Below, one piece after another: positions 12,366 to 21,238 of a stretch of DNA of 30,782 bases. Location of the stretch: the IMG/VR virus record IMGVR_UViG_3300045119_000120, positions 1 to 30,782 of that record; one strand, 5' to 3'. The translations under genes and the position numbers were made by a program. Within the stretch, counting starts at the first letter, position 1, and each line of letters starts with the position of its first letter. The stretch is from a virus. The notes beneath the pieces were generated by a model, which saw only the letters and a program-made list of their open reading frames with translations, had not been told where the DNA came from and made no database searches.

Positions 12366-14480
12366 CACCTGCGGGTCGTCGGGCGGGAATATCGCGTCCT
12401 GCACCGCAGGCGCCCGCCCGGCGGCCACGCCCTCCGCTCGCGCCCAGGTCTGCCCCGGCCTGCCGCCCCCGGCTGCGACCTGGCGCGCGCGCTCGGCGAT
12501 CGCCGCCATGGTCGCCTGGTGCGCGGCGGGATCGGTGGCGCCCAGCATCCTGAGCATGTTCGTCCTGACGTTCTCGTTGCCGTGGCGCAGCGCCGCCGTC
12601 GCGCCGCCGGCCAGCGCCATGCCGCCCGCCGTGACCATGCCCGAGATCGGATCGTGAAGGAAAGCCGCGGAGCCGACGCCGCCCGGGATCACCACCGACC
12701 CGAGGTCCTTCATCCACGCCAGGCGCGGCGCGGTCTGGCTGCCGCGGATCATCTGCGTCTCGCCGCCGGCTCCGGCCACCTCATGGTCGAAGAAATTTGA
12801 CAGTTGCCGGACACGGTCGGACACCTGATCGCGCGGCAGACCCAGCGCGCCGAGCATCACCTCCGCCGTGTCGCGCTGCTCCTGATTGGAGAACACCTGA
12901 TTGACCGGGTTCGCGTTGCCGGAGTCGCGGACCTTGTTTAGCTTCGCCTTGATGTCGCCCATCCAGCCCTGCACGACGAAAGCCTGCTCGGCTGGGGTCA
13001 GCTTGGCGATCTTGGCCTGGAGTTCGTCCTTGGCCATGCCGGCCGCGTTCTCCCCGAGGGCGATGGCGTCGGCCTTGGCGGTGGGTCCGGCCCACGCGTC
13101 GCGCGCCGTCTTGTATAGGCTGTTCCCGTTGGCGTCGGTGGTCAGGGTGTCGAGGCGATCGCGGATCGCGTCCCGCACCGGGGCGAAATTGCCAGCCAAT
13201 TGATTGGGTCTGCCGTTCGGACTGTTCGCCTGGAGGAACATATCCATGCCCACTTTTAGGTGGTGCATGTCCTCCGGCGAGGGCGTCAGCCCGTCCGTGA
13301 TCATCTTGCCATGCTCGTCAAATTTCGGCGCGAAGGAAAGCTTCCTGCCGTCAGCCTGGGCGAGCTTCTGCGCGAAGTTGACAGCCTCGGACGGCACCCG
13401 CTGGAGGTATTCGATGTCCCCCGCCGTCAGCGGCTTGGCGTTGGCGAACGCGTTGTCATAGAGCGGCGTGGCCACCGCCTTGCGCTCGTCATACAGTTTT
13501 GTCTTGGCCGTGTAGGGCGCGTCGAGGTCGCCAAATACGGTAGTCATCGCCTGCCGCACCCGCCCCGGGCGATCGCCCTGGCGCTCGGCCAGCTGGCGCC
13601 CGACCTCCGCCGCGCCCGCGCCCGGCATGTTCACGGCGGCGTCCATCGCATTGCGAGGCGCGCCTCCGGTGATCTCGCCCATGGTCAGCTTGGCGTTCGG
13701 CAGCCCGGCCGTGGCGTTGTCGGCGACCTGGCCGGCGTAGTCTGCCAGGTTCTGCTGCGCCAGGCCGGTCCCGCCCTCGCGCTCTAGGTTCTGCGCGATC
13801 TTCAGTTGCGCCACGCGCCGCGCCTGGTTCTCGCTGAATGCCGGTGCAAATTTGTTCCACAGGTATTTGCCGCCGGCCGTGACACCCTGCGACACCGCGT
13901 CCGTGGCGCCACCCATCACCGTGCCCAGCAGGGCGCTCTGGGCGGCGTTGACCACGCGCGGCACCACGCCGCCCTCGCCCTCGCCATAGCCCTGTGCAGC
14001 GCCTTCTGCGCCGCCTATGCCGGCCGCCTTGCCGACCAGGCGCGCGATGCTGGGCGCCGCCTTCGCCACGGGCGGGCCATACACGGCCGGCGCCGTCCGG
14101 CCGCGCGTGGCCAGCATGTGCGGCAGGGCACCAACTACTTGCATGCCAACATTCGACCACGGGTTTTCTTTGCTGAACCGTTCGTTCGACGCCCGCTCCT
14201 GCGCCAGCGCCTCGTCGTATGGCGTGGAGCCGAGCGTGGACCTGGCGAGTGCGGTGGCTTCATCTCCGAGGCCGAACGTCAGCCCCTGGAGGGCCGCGCC
14301 CGCATACGGGTTCACGGTCGCCTTGTCAGCCAGGGCGTTCTGCTCGTCGGCCTTCGCCTTGGTCGCAGCCGCGGCGGCGGCTGCGACCTGATCGCGCCTG
14401 AACTGCGCCAGGTCCTCGTCCATCTGGCTGAAATTGCCGAGCGGATCGACTGAGGTGGTCGGAACGGATGGTGCGGCCAT
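12357..14480 (-). CDS. Putative DNA ejection / internal virion protein, 707 aa
   Basis: A large Ala/Gly-rich protein at the end of the late operon. The N-terminus (QFRRDQVAAAAAAATKAKADEQ) is helical. Residues about 60-115 hold LQGLTFGLGDEATALA and ALAQERASNERFSKENPWSN, a pattern common in internal proteins of short-tailed phages. Glycine-rich hydrophobic segments near 115-205 could insert in a membrane. The middle is long and helical with Gln and Asp, and near 600-640 hydrophobic glycine-rich segments recur (VVIPGGVGSAAFLHD, then MVTAGGMALAGGATAAL). Such proteins leave the capsid ahead of the DNA and help cross the cell envelope. Assignment rests on position, size and composition. The start lies one base from the preceding TAA and lacks a strong ribosome binding site, suggesting coupling. 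Confidence 0.65.
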   Translation of the reverse strand: MAAPSVPTTSVDPLGNFSQMDEDLAQFRRDQVAAAAAAATKAKADEQNALADKATVNPYAGAALQGLTFGLGDEATALARSTLGSTPYDEALAQERASNERFSKENPWSNVGMQVVGALPHMLATRGRTAPAVYGPPVAKAAPSIARLVGKAAGIGGAEGAAQGYGEGEGGVVPRVVNAAQSALLGTVMGGATDAVSQGVTAGGKYLWNKFAPAFSENQARRVAQLKIAQNLEREGGTGLAQQNLADYAGQVADNATAGLPNAKLTMGEITGGAPRNAMDAAVNMPGAGAAEVGRQLAERQGDRPGRVRQAMTTVFGDLDAPYTAKTKLYDERKAVATPLYDNAFANAKPLTAGDIEYLQRVPSEAVNFAQKLAQADGRKLSFAPKFDEHGKMITDGLTPSPEDMHHLKVGMDMFLQANSPNGRPNQLAGNFAPVRDAIRDRLDTLTTDANGNSLYKTARDAWAGPTAKADAIALGENAAGMAKDELQAKIAKLTPAEQAFVVQGWMGDIKAKLNKVRDSGNANPVNQVFSNQEQRDTAEVMLGALGLPRDQVSDRVRQLSNFFDHEVAGAGGETQMIRGSQTAPRLAWMKDLGSVVIPGGVGSAAFLHDPISGMVTAGGMALAGGATAALRHGNENVRTNMLRMLGATDPAAHQATMAAIAERARQVAAGGGRPGQTWARAEGVAAGRAPAVQDAIFPPDDPQVAR

Positions 14481-14481
14481 G

Positions 14482-16926
14482 TTACTGCCCCGGTCGTGTC
14501 AGGAATTCGGACAAGCCTTTGGTGTGCTTGTCTGCCAGGTGGACGGCTTCGTCCCAGGTGATCGAGTGGTTCGCCAGGCGGGTTTGTATTTGCTCCAATT
14601 GCGATTTCGGGGACGGCTTGTTGGCGTCGCCCGCGACGGCGGCGACACCCTGCGTGCCCGCCATCAAGCCCATGCCCTTCTGGATGTTCGCGCGCGTCCT
14701 GGCCTTCTGCGCGATCGTCACGGCGTCGTCGTTGGGGCGGGGGAAGAACGCGTTGGCTGCCTTCTCCTCCTCGCCCGGGCCGAACACCGCGCCAGACACG
14801 GTGCGGATATAAGCCTCGGCCCAAACCTCCTGCGCCTGCTTGTATTGCCGCCCCTCGGGGGTCAGCAGCCAGTTCCCGAATGCCGTGGGCGTATTGTTTA
14901 CCACCGTGTTGCGCCAGCCGGTCGGGAGCTTTCCGGAGGCAGCCAGGCGATCGAGGTCCTCCTCCGCGCTCTTCATCGAGTTGAGGTAGAACATCGCCTT
15001 GGCCTGGCTCTCGGTGGGCGCCCGCGGAGCCTCCGTCTGCACCCCCTCGCCGGGCTGCTTTGCCCCCGCCCCCGCGCCGAGGTCCGGATAGCTGGTCGGC
15101 TTGGGCTGGTAGACCTGCACCTTGCTGCCGTCGTCCCGCGCCTGCTGTACCATCGTGCCGCGGGTGACCATGTCATAAGCCGCCTGGTAGCGCCGTCCCT
15201 CGGGGCTTTTCGGGTCCAAGGTTTTCGCTTCGACCTGCGGCGCATACTTGATCAGGGTCGAGTGCGCGTCGGCCTCCGTCATCGCCGCGAACGGGTTCGT
15301 GCCCTTGTCGCGTTCGTCAATGTTGCCGTCAGGCTTGATCAGCACTTTAGCGTCCGGCGCATAGTGCGCGGCCGCCAGTTCGGCCGGCGTCATCCACCGG
15401 GTCAGACCCTCGGTCGCCCTGGTGATGGTCCCGTCCGCCTTGCGGTAGACCACCGCCGTGGGGTCGATGCTGCGGGCTTTCTTCTCCTCGACAGTCAACT
15501 CCACCGCAGGGCGCTCGCCGACCTGCTTGACGTTATTCATTCCGTCAATCTGATATTCCATATTCGGATTGAGGTTTGGCCTGGCCTTGACCTCCTCGGG
15601 CGTCATGTAGCGGCTGGGGGCGTCGGACACCTTCGTCAGCCCCCCTGCGCGGGAGTATTTGTAGGTCCCGGGCGGCAGGTTCGGGACCGCGGCGACCTGC
15701 TCCGCGGTCAGGATGAACGGCTCGTCCTTCGTGGACTGATCCAATATCCATTTCTGCGCCTCCGCCCGCGGGAGGCGCGACAGCATCGTCAGCTGCTCCA
15801 CGCTGAGGTTCTGGAGGCTGAACCGCGGCGGGGCGTTGCCGCCGATCGGAACGCCGCCCACGACGGTCCCGCCCCCGCCTGTACCTGCCCCACCTGCCCC
15901 ACCCTGCCCGCCCGTGCCGCCGCCCCCGGCGGGGACCGGCTGGGCTCCGCCGGCATCGGTGGCGGTGGCGTTGAAGCCTGGCGGCGGCTGGAGGGCCGCC
16001 CAGCGGGACACGGGCGTCTTGTTGGCGTCGGTCGGATCACCCGTGCCCGACAGCCAGGATTTGAGCCCACCCACGCCCCCGAGCCAGGCGCCTTGCAGCA
16101 GCCCCTGCGGGGTGATCGTCACGTTGCCGATCGTTTGGCCGACATATTTGTCGAGCCCCTGCCCGACAATTTCCTTCCAGTTATGCGCCATCGCCGCTTC
16201 GCCCGCGGCCTGTTGCGCCTGCGGGTTCTTCAGGAATTGCTGATGCGTCATCGGCTCGAAACCGGGGATCGTCCACTGCCCGCGCCAGGCGTTCACGGCG
16301 CGGCCTTTGCTATCGCTGACAGCCTCGTCCTGCGCCGGCTGGTAGAGCCCAGCAGAATTCGCCAGGCCGGTCCCGATTTGATAGAGCCCGCTGTATCCGT
16401 ATTGATTGACGTTGCCAGGATCGCCGCCGCTCTCGGGCTTCTTTAGCGCCGCGAGCGCCGTGCGCGCGTAGCCGCCGATGTCTCCCGCCACCGGGGTGCC
16501 GGTGCCGGTGGCGCCGGCCGTGCCTGGCGCGCCCCCTGCTCCCGGCACCCCCGCCACGGCCCCGCCTGCCCCGCGGAGTTTGGCCTGTTGGATCAGGTCG
16601 GCGAATTGCGCGTCGCTCGCCTTCTGTGCTGCGACCTCCTGCTCCGTCTTGGCCGCCGTGGCGGCGTGAAGCTTGCCCTCGATACCCGCCAGCAGCGCCT
16701 GCTGGTAGGTCAGGGGCGCCGATCCGACCTTGGTCAGTAGGCCGGCGCGCGCCTCCGGCGACAGCCCGCCCTGGCTGAGGGCGAGCAGGTTCCCGCCCAG
16801 GTTGCCGATCGCCTGCGCGCGGGCGTTGCCGAGCACCTCGGGATCGTAGCCGGCCCCGGCCGGGACCGTCTTGGGCTCCCAGAAATTGCCCCAGGCGCTG
16901 CCGATGTCGTCAAGAATGCCGACCAT
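14482..16926 (-). CDS. Internal virion protein with lysozyme-like domain, 814 aa
   Basis: Residues about 150-290 look like a lysozyme/transglycosylase fold: KKPESGGDPGNVNQYGYSG carries the expected ESGG with a catalytic Glu and is followed by GLYQIG; MTHQQFLKNPQAQ and MAHNWKEIV come later. This should open peptidoglycan at infection. Before it (about 130-150) and after it (about 325-365) lie Gly/Pro/Ala-rich linkers. From about 370 to 560, repeated short units built on MTPEEVKARPN, MTPAELAAAHY and ILTAEQVAAVPN suggest three or more copies of a small module. The C-terminal third is helical. It is the only clear muralytic domain in the window. GGGGTG precedes the ATG at the end of the upstream gene. 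Confidence 0.75.
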   Translation of the reverse strand: MVGILDDIGSAWGNFWEPKTVPAGAGYDPEVLGNARAQAIGNLGGNLLALSQGGLSPEARAGLLTKVGSAPLTYQQALLAGIEGKLHAATAAKTEQEVAAQKASDAQFADLIQQAKLRGAGGAVAGVPGAGGAPGTAGATGTGTPVAGDIGGYARTALAALKKPESGGDPGNVNQYGYSGLYQIGTGLANSAGLYQPAQDEAVSDSKGRAVNAWRGQWTIPGFEPMTHQQFLKNPQAQQAAGEAAMAHNWKEIVGQGLDKYVGQTIGNVTITPQGLLQGAWLGGVGGLKSWLSGTGDPTDANKTPVSRWAALQPPPGFNATATDAGGAQPVPAGGGGTGGQGGAGGAGTGGGGTVVGGVPIGGNAPPRFSLQNLSVEQLTMLSRLPRAEAQKWILDQSTKDEPFILTAEQVAAVPNLPPGTYKYSRAGGLTKVSDAPSRYMTPEEVKARPNLNPNMEYQIDGMNNVKQVGERPAVELTVEEKKARSIDPTAVVYRKADGTITRATEGLTRWMTPAELAAAHYAPDAKVLIKPDGNIDERDKGTNPFAAMTEADAHSTLIKYAPQVEAKTLDPKSPEGRRYQAAYDMVTRGTMVQQARDDGSKVQVYQPKPTSYPDLGAGAGAKQPGEGVQTEAPRAPTESQAKAMFYLNSMKSAEEDLDRLAASGKLPTGWRNTVVNNTPTAFGNWLLTPEGRQYKQAQEVWAEAYIRTVSGAVFGPGEEEKAANAFFPRPNDDAVTIAQKARTRANIQKGMGLMAGTQGVAAVAGDANKPSPKSQLEQIQTRLANHSITWDEAVHLADKHTKGLSEFLTRPGQ

Positions 16927-16929
16927 TGT

Positions 16930-17691
16930 TCACCCCATCAGACCCGCTGTCCGCTGTTCGCGACGCAGCCATGGCGCGCTCAGGGTCGCGCGTTGTTTCA
17001 GTAGCGCAAGCTGTTGCTCACGCGATAGCGCCATCTGCGCCGCATTGAAGGTGGTTGACGGTTTGTAGACGCCGCCGCTGACCGCGGCGAATTTTGGCGC
17101 CTCGGGTCCCTTGCCGGCCGTGACTGCCTGCTGGCCGAACCCCGCCAGCGCCTTCTGCGCCGGGGAGATGCCGGTCTTGGGGTCCTCTTTCCACGCCTTG
17201 TCCCACGCCTCGCCGATGTTCCGCTGCCACCACGAACGCGGATCGGACGACGCCGTGGTGGCGTTGACCGCGTCAGCCGTGAGCGGCGTTTGCGGGTATG
17301 GATCGGTCGGCGCGGCCGGCGTGGCCGGAGCGGCCGGGTCGGGCGGCGTGACCGGTGCGGTGACGCTCCGCGCGGGCGGCAGCGGCGAGAGCTTGGGCGC
17401 GGGCGGGACGATCGGGCTCGGCGGCCCCGGCTGCCCGGCGCCCGGCAGGCCGAGATTGTCGGTCGGGTTCCAGGGCGTCGCCGGCTGCCCCGGTATGCCC
17501 GCACTCCCGAAGTCCGGAGGCGGCGTGAGGGTCCCGGCCGACAGGTTTCCGCCCAGGTCCGCGCCGGACATGGTGGCGCCGCCTGGCACGGCACCAGCAG
17601 CGCCACCGAACGCCCCCGCGCCGCCCGCGGCCCCCAGCGCGCCTGCGCCCAGTTTCAGCCAGTCCCAGATATCAGGATCGCCGTATGGCAT
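16930..17691 (-). CDS. Putative virion protein, Pro/Ala/Gly-rich, 253 aa
   Basis: Not recognised by name. ATG 17689-17691 has a strong AGGAGCGAGCT before it. Residues 1-40 contain a hydrophobic Gly/Ala segment (LKLGAGALGAAGGAGAFGGAAGAV). Residues about 50-150 are Pro-rich and disorder-like. The last 100 residues are helical and basic (WWQRNIGEAWDKAWKED, then MALSREQQLALLKQRATL). Lying between two ejection-type proteins, it is probably a small internal or ejected protein. The glycine-zipper-like N-terminus would allow membrane contact. This is position-based inference. Confidence 0.6.
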   Translation of the reverse strand: MPYGDPDIWDWLKLGAGALGAAGGAGAFGGAAGAVPGGATMSGADLGGNLSAGTLTPPPDFGSAGIPGQPATPWNPTDNLGLPGAGQPGPPSPIVPPAPKLSPLPPARSVTAPVTPPDPAAPATPAAPTDPYPQTPLTADAVNATTASSDPRSWWQRNIGEAWDKAWKEDPKTGISPAQKALAGFGQQAVTAGKGPEAPKFAAVSGGVYKPSTTFNAAQMALSREQQLALLKQRATLSAPWLRREQRTAGLMG

Positions 17692-17700
17692 AGCTCGCTC

Positions 17701-18723
17701 CTACCGGCTGCTGAGGCCGCCGAGAATTCCACCCGCCACCGCGCCGATCGCCGTGCCGTAGACTGGCACCACGCTGCCGGCCGCGGCCCCCGAGAGGGCG
17801 CCGCCCAGCGCGCCCATGGCTGCGTTGCCGCCACCCTTGGCGAATGTTCCGGTCTGCGACGTGGTCTGGCTGCCAGGCTGCCCCGCGATCATTTGCTGGA
17901 GCCATTCGATTTGCTGTTTCGGATATCCCTGTTGCTCTAGGAAGTTTTGATAATTCAAGTCCAGACCTGCCTGCGCTGCCTGCTGCTGGCCCTGGCCGGA
18001 GGTGTCGAGCAGGCCGATGTCGGAGATGTTCGCCTTCTGCGCGCCGCCATAGAGGTCCCCCGCCAGCTTCAGGCCGGACAGCTGGTTGGTCTGGTTGGCC
18101 AGGCCGGCGGAGAGGTTCGCCGCCTGATTATACTGCTGCCCCTGCATGTTCCGCGTGATGTCGCCGGTTGCGCCCTGGACGGCCTGGTTGTAGTTCGCCT
18201 GGCGTAATTGCGCGGAAGTCTCGGCCGCCTTCTGCGCGGTCATGGCGTCGGTGACGGAGGATTGCAGCGCCTGGCGGCTGCCGCCAAAAGCCTTTGCGGA
18301 TAGGAACTGATCGCCCAGCGCGGACTGCGCGCCCTGGCGACTCTGTTCCAAAGCTTTCAGTGCGTTGCTCTCAACTTCCCCGGTGTATGGGTTCATGTAT
18401 GGCGTCAGGTCGGTGCCGGCGAGGGTCTGCGGCGTGATCTGCTGCGCCTGGTAGCCGGGACCCGAGGCGAATTGCTGCGCCTGGTTGCCGAGCCCCTGCA
18501 TCAGCCCGCCGGTCTGCCCCTGCATGTCGCGGATCGATTGCGCCGCTTGTTGCTGGTCCGCGTTCTGCCCGGCGATGCGGTCGCCCGTGTAGGGCGTGTA
18601 TGGTGTGTTCGCGACATAATTCTGCGCCGACGCCAGGTTGCTCGCGCCCGCGCCCTCGATCCATGCCGGGAGTTCCACCTTGGTGGTTTGCGTCCCGCTG
18701 TTGCCGCCGCCGCCGCTGCTCAT
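17701..18723 (-). CDS. Putative DNA ejection protein, Gln/Ala-rich, 340 aa
   Basis: The start chosen is ATG 18721-18723 (MSSGGGG), with GAAGGAT upstream and an ATGA overlap with the preceding stop; the longer frame is not protein-like. The early pattern VELPAWIEGAGASNLASAQNYVANTPYTPYTGDRIAG matches a family I associate with podovirus genomes near ejection genes. The middle is long, Gln/Ala-rich and helical (residues about 60-260). The last 40 residues hold a glycine-zipper hydrophobic region (NAAMGALGGALSGAAAG, then GTAIGAVAGGILGGL), which could form membrane helices. It probably leaves the virion with the DNA. No enzymatic motif is visible. Confidence 0.65.
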   Translation of the reverse strand: MSSGGGGNSGTQTTKVELPAWIEGAGASNLASAQNYVANTPYTPYTGDRIAGQNADQQQAAQSIRDMQGQTGGLMQGLGNQAQQFASGPGYQAQQITPQTLAGTDLTPYMNPYTGEVESNALKALEQSRQGAQSALGDQFLSAKAFGGSRQALQSSVTDAMTAQKAAETSAQLRQANYNQAVQGATGDITRNMQGQQYNQAANLSAGLANQTNQLSGLKLAGDLYGGAQKANISDIGLLDTSGQGQQQAAQAGLDLNYQNFLEQQGYPKQQIEWLQQMIAGQPGSQTTSQTGTFAKGGGNAAMGALGGALSGAAAGSVVPVYGTAIGAVAGGILGGLSSR

Positions 18724-19094
18724 GACCGCAAATCCTTCATCCAGTAGCCGCCTATGTGCTTCCACCCCGCGGTCCACCGCGGCGATCGTTCCCAGCCCCG
18801 CCGGCCGATCGTTTCCGCCCGCGTGCAGCCCTGCTCGCGACCCCATGCGTCGGCCGTGGCTTGCAGGCCGATCAGGTCCGCGTCGTTCATGTCCCCAGCC
18901 ACGGTCGCGTAATGCAGGCTGCGGTAGAGCGGGTAGTCCTTGATCTCGGTCACCAGCAACAGGTGATCGCCCTCCCAGACCTGCGCCTTGCCCTCCCTGG
19001 CGGCCTGGAGCACGTCGGACACAGCCTGAGTGCCCCTGACAGCCAGCGCCCGTTCCAGGCGATCTATGAGCCTCTGCTCGCGTCCCTGCATCAT
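18720..19094 (-). CDS. GNAT-like small phage protein, 124 aa
   Basis: The protein has the layout of the GNAT-fold proteins often found beside virion genes of short-tailed phages: an N-terminal helix (IDRLERALA), VWEGDHLLLVTEIKDYP, a strand-loop-helix ending (HYATVAGDMNDADLIGLQATADAWGREQGCTRAETIGRRGWERS) and a C-terminal WMKDLRS. The RRGWER segment is typical. Whether acetyl-CoA is bound cannot be judged, as the classical Q/RxxGxG/A loop is not clear. The start is ATG 19092-19094, overlapping the preceding TGA; the next codon is also ATG. Confidence 0.65.
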   Translation of the reverse strand: MMQGREQRLIDRLERALAVRGTQAVSDVLQAAREGKAQVWEGDHLLLVTEIKDYPLYRSLHYATVAGDMNDADLIGLQATADAWGREQGCTRAETIGRRGWERSPRWTAGWKHIGGYWMKDLRS

Positions 19095-19312
19095 AGCGGC
19101 TTCCCCTGCGCCATCTTGACGGTGGTGATTGCCCCCGCGTTGCTCACGGTCACCTTCCACACTCCCTTATCGGGGGCGATGAGGAGGGCGAAGGGGCTGG
19201 CCGTTTCGGTGGACAGCACCCGGTTGAAGGCGAGGTGGAGCGTGTCCACCATGCGCTGCCCCCAGGTCGCGTTAAAGGACCCCTCCATCGGGTGGGGGAT
19301 GTTGGGGTTCAT
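19091..19312 (-). CDS. Hypothetical protein, 73 aa
   Basis: Not recognised. The start is ATG 19310-19312 (MNPNIPHPMEGSFNATW), overlapping the stop of the upstream tail gene as ATGA. The sequence is a short helix (WGQRMVDTLHLAFNRVL) followed by strands (FALLIAPDKGVWKVTVSNAGAITTVKMAQG). This looks like a small beta-sandwich-like fragment that could be a minor virion or assembly protein. It lies between the putative tail nozzle and the GNAT-like gene, and both ends overlap neighbours, which makes a real gene likely. Confidence 0.6.
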   Translation of the reverse strand: MNPNIPHPMEGSFNATWGQRMVDTLHLAFNRVLSTETASPFALLIAPDKGVWKVTVSNAGAITTVKMAQGKPL

Positions 19313-20850
19313 CGCCGCCCTCCCGGGACCACGTCCAGACGCATCTCGCCCACCGTCCACGGCTCGTCCGCGACCTGTTCAATACGGAAACGAATGTCCC
19401 GGCCGGAGAACCGGCACTCGACCCACCCGTCGTCGTAGGGCGCGAAAGGTCCCTCGAAATACTCGACCGGGTCGTCGGCGGTCCCCCTGGTGAACGCGGA
19501 GAATGTAGTGCTGTCGTATGACGTCCCGTTGTCCAGCTGGGCGCCGACGACGTGCATGATGCGGTCGCCACTGGCTGGCCCCGCCTGGGCGGCGCTCTCG
19601 ACAAACACCTGACCCGCGCGGGTATCGCCCGCCGCCGTCCAGCCGGTTTCGTGCTGATAAACGTGGCTGTCAGTGCCCGCCATCAGCGGCGTCGGCCAGA
19701 CGCCGCTGCCGTCGATCGCGGAGCGGCCGAGCTTGCCGATGCTCCACCAGTGTTCCAGATAGTTGTAGACTATGTATGCGGTGTTCTCGACACCGATGTC
19801 CTCGGGGAAGAAAAACCACGCCTCGGGGAAGGTTCCGTTGGCGCCGCCCACCATGCGCGCCGACAGGCTTTCGGGGAGCGCGCGGCGGAAGAAGTAGTCC
19901 GAAACATCACAAGGCACAGGCTGAACCGTTCCATTCGTGTAGGTCCAAAACGACCCCGACCCGGCCCAGATCGCGCTGCCTGCGGCGGAGGCGAAGGCGT
20001 TGGGTCCGATCAGGCCGCAGGATTGGCCGACCCGTTCAAACCCATAGACGGCGGGCAGCCCGACATAGCGGGCGATCCACAGTTCCTTCTCCGTCCACAG
20101 GAGGATGCCGCCCCGGACCTTGCACGCCTGGACGAACACCCCCTGGCAGTCAAGCTCAAGGAAGCCTGCGGTATTGTTGGGATCGGTAAACGTCCAGTTA
20201 TTGAAATCTTCGCGCGAGCACCACGCGATCCCGCGCGGCTTGCCGCCAGCGCCGAAGAGCATGACGTGGCGCTCCTCCGTCACGATCACCCCGCGATTGT
20301 TCAGGGGCGCGTTCGCGATGGGCGTGGCCAGCGCGTCGAAGGTCGCCGTGGTCGTGCTGTTGGGGCTCATGTGCAGCAGGCGCCCGTCGCTGCTGGCGCA
20401 GGCCATGATGTCTTCGCCAAACGTATCGATCGTCCATGTCGGCGCCCGCGCGTATGGGTTGCCGCCCGGCCCGAACGCTCCCGCGTCGCGCGGGGTCGAG
20501 TAGGTCGAGTAGTTATGCGGCCCGGTGCCGTAGCCGCCCCCGGCGTTGATCGGCGGCAGAGGGATGAACCCTGCCGGCGTCTTGTCGAGGATTTTATCCT
20601 GATCGAACAGCAGCAGCTGGTTGTCGGTCCCGATCACCAGATAGCGAATGTCGAGCCCGCTGCGCCAGGCGAGCATCTTGCGCGCGGGCGAGGCGAGCGG
20701 GCTTGATGTCAGCCGCACCCAGCCGCCCACCGGCACCAGGCCGCCATTGCGCCACCTGATCAGGTTGGCGTTCCACCAACGCCCCCGCTGCATCCCGTCC
20801 GACCCGACGCGGGCGATGCCAGGCGGGAATTTGAGGGGCGACAGGGTCAT
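19309..20850 (-). CDS. Putative tail nozzle / DNA-stabilisation protein, 513 aa
   Basis: A beta-rich 513-residue protein with repeated sheets of the kind seen in podovirus tail nozzle proteins (P22 gp10-like, T7 gp12-like): GGLVPVGGWVRLTSSPL near 36-52, a DIRYLVIGTDNQLLLFDQ strand set near 67-85, IIVTEERHVMLFGAGG-like and WTEKELWIARYVG segments, and IMHVVGAQLDNGTSYD near 425-440. Such proteins close the channel after packaging and route DNA out at infection. Assignment rests on beta content, size and position after the adaptor and tail genes. ATG 20848-20850 overlaps the preceding stop; only a weak AAAGGG lies upstream. Confidence 0.65.
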   Translation of the reverse strand: MTLSPLKFPPGIARVGSDGMQRGRWWNANLIRWRNGGLVPVGGWVRLTSSPLASPARKMLAWRSGLDIRYLVIGTDNQLLLFDQDKILDKTPAGFIPLPPINAGGGYGTGPHNYSTYSTPRDAGAFGPGGNPYARAPTWTIDTFGEDIMACASSDGRLLHMSPNSTTTATFDALATPIANAPLNNRGVIVTEERHVMLFGAGGKPRGIAWCSREDFNNWTFTDPNNTAGFLELDCQGVFVQACKVRGGILLWTEKELWIARYVGLPAVYGFERVGQSCGLIGPNAFASAAGSAIWAGSGSFWTYTNGTVQPVPCDVSDYFFRRALPESLSARMVGGANGTFPEAWFFFPEDIGVENTAYIVYNYLEHWWSIGKLGRSAIDGSGVWPTPLMAGTDSHVYQHETGWTAAGDTRAGQVFVESAAQAGPASGDRIMHVVGAQLDNGTSYDSTTFSAFTRGTADDPVEYFEGPFAPYDDGWVECRFSGRDIRFRIEQVADEPWTVGEMRLDVVPGGRR

Positions 20851-21083
20851 CGCTTGGAGAGCCCTTTCATGGGTCCGGAGGTGAACACGGCCGGCGCCTT
20901 GGGTGCCTTAGGCGCCTTGGGCGCCGCCGGGGGTTTGATCACGGTCACCCGGGCGATCGGCACCGCCTTGGCGGCTGCCATGGACAGCGCCTTGGGGAGC
21001 GCCGGCTGCTTCGCCATCTTGGGCATGGCCGGCATGGGCGGCATCTTGGCCATGCCTGGCGGCTTGCCGAACCCCTTAGCCAT
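20847..21083 (-). CDS. Small basic Pro/Ala/Met-rich protein, 78 aa
   Basis: The start is ATG 21081-21083 (MAKGFGKPPG) with a very good GGAGGTCACCA upstream; it overlaps the previous gene's 3' end by eight bases. The protein is low-complexity: PxM repeats (MPPMPAMPKM) at about 14-23 and AP-K repeats (PKAPKAPKAP) near 57-66. It is basic throughout and probably disordered. It might act as an assembly or DNA-contact peptide in the capsid, as short basic Pro/Lys proteins do, but no function can be read directly. The stop overlaps the nozzle ATG. Confidence 0.6.
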   Translation of the reverse strand: MAKGFGKPPGMAKMPPMPAMPKMAKQPALPKALSMAAAKAVPIARVTVIKPPAAPKAPKAPKAPAVFTSGPMKGLSKR

Positions 21084-21237
21084 TGGTGACCTCCCTGAAG
21101 TGTGGCTTGTCCGCAGCCGGGGGCGCCTGAAGCTGCTGGGCGATGCCTTGGAGCAGCCGCGCCACCTCCTGATAGGGGGCACGCGCCAGGATGGAGAGAA
21201 CCTGTTGCCACTCGTCCTGTGTCAGTTCGACCTTCAT
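21076..21237 (-). CDS. Small helical protein, 53 aa
   Basis: The start is ATG 21235-21237 (MKVELTQDEWQQVLSIL), with AAGGGACTAGC before it; an in-frame upstream ATG would add ten residues without a ribosome binding site. The protein is one long amphipathic region: ELTQDEWQQVLSILARAPYQEVARLLQGIAQQL, then a short Pro/Ala tail. It resembles the short helical 'LTxxEWxxVLxxL' proteins common in phage late operons, of unknown function. It ends by an eight-base overlap with the basic Pro-rich gene. Confidence 0.6.
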   Translation of the reverse strand: MKVELTQDEWQQVLSILARAPYQEVARLLQGIAQQLQAPPAADKPHFREVTNG

Positions 21238-21238
21238 G

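Noticed and set aside
14434-16446. 670-codon plus-strand frame opposite the lysozyme-like protein
   Set aside because: Arg/Gly/His-rich translation without motifs, antisense to a well-supported gene; a compositional shadow.
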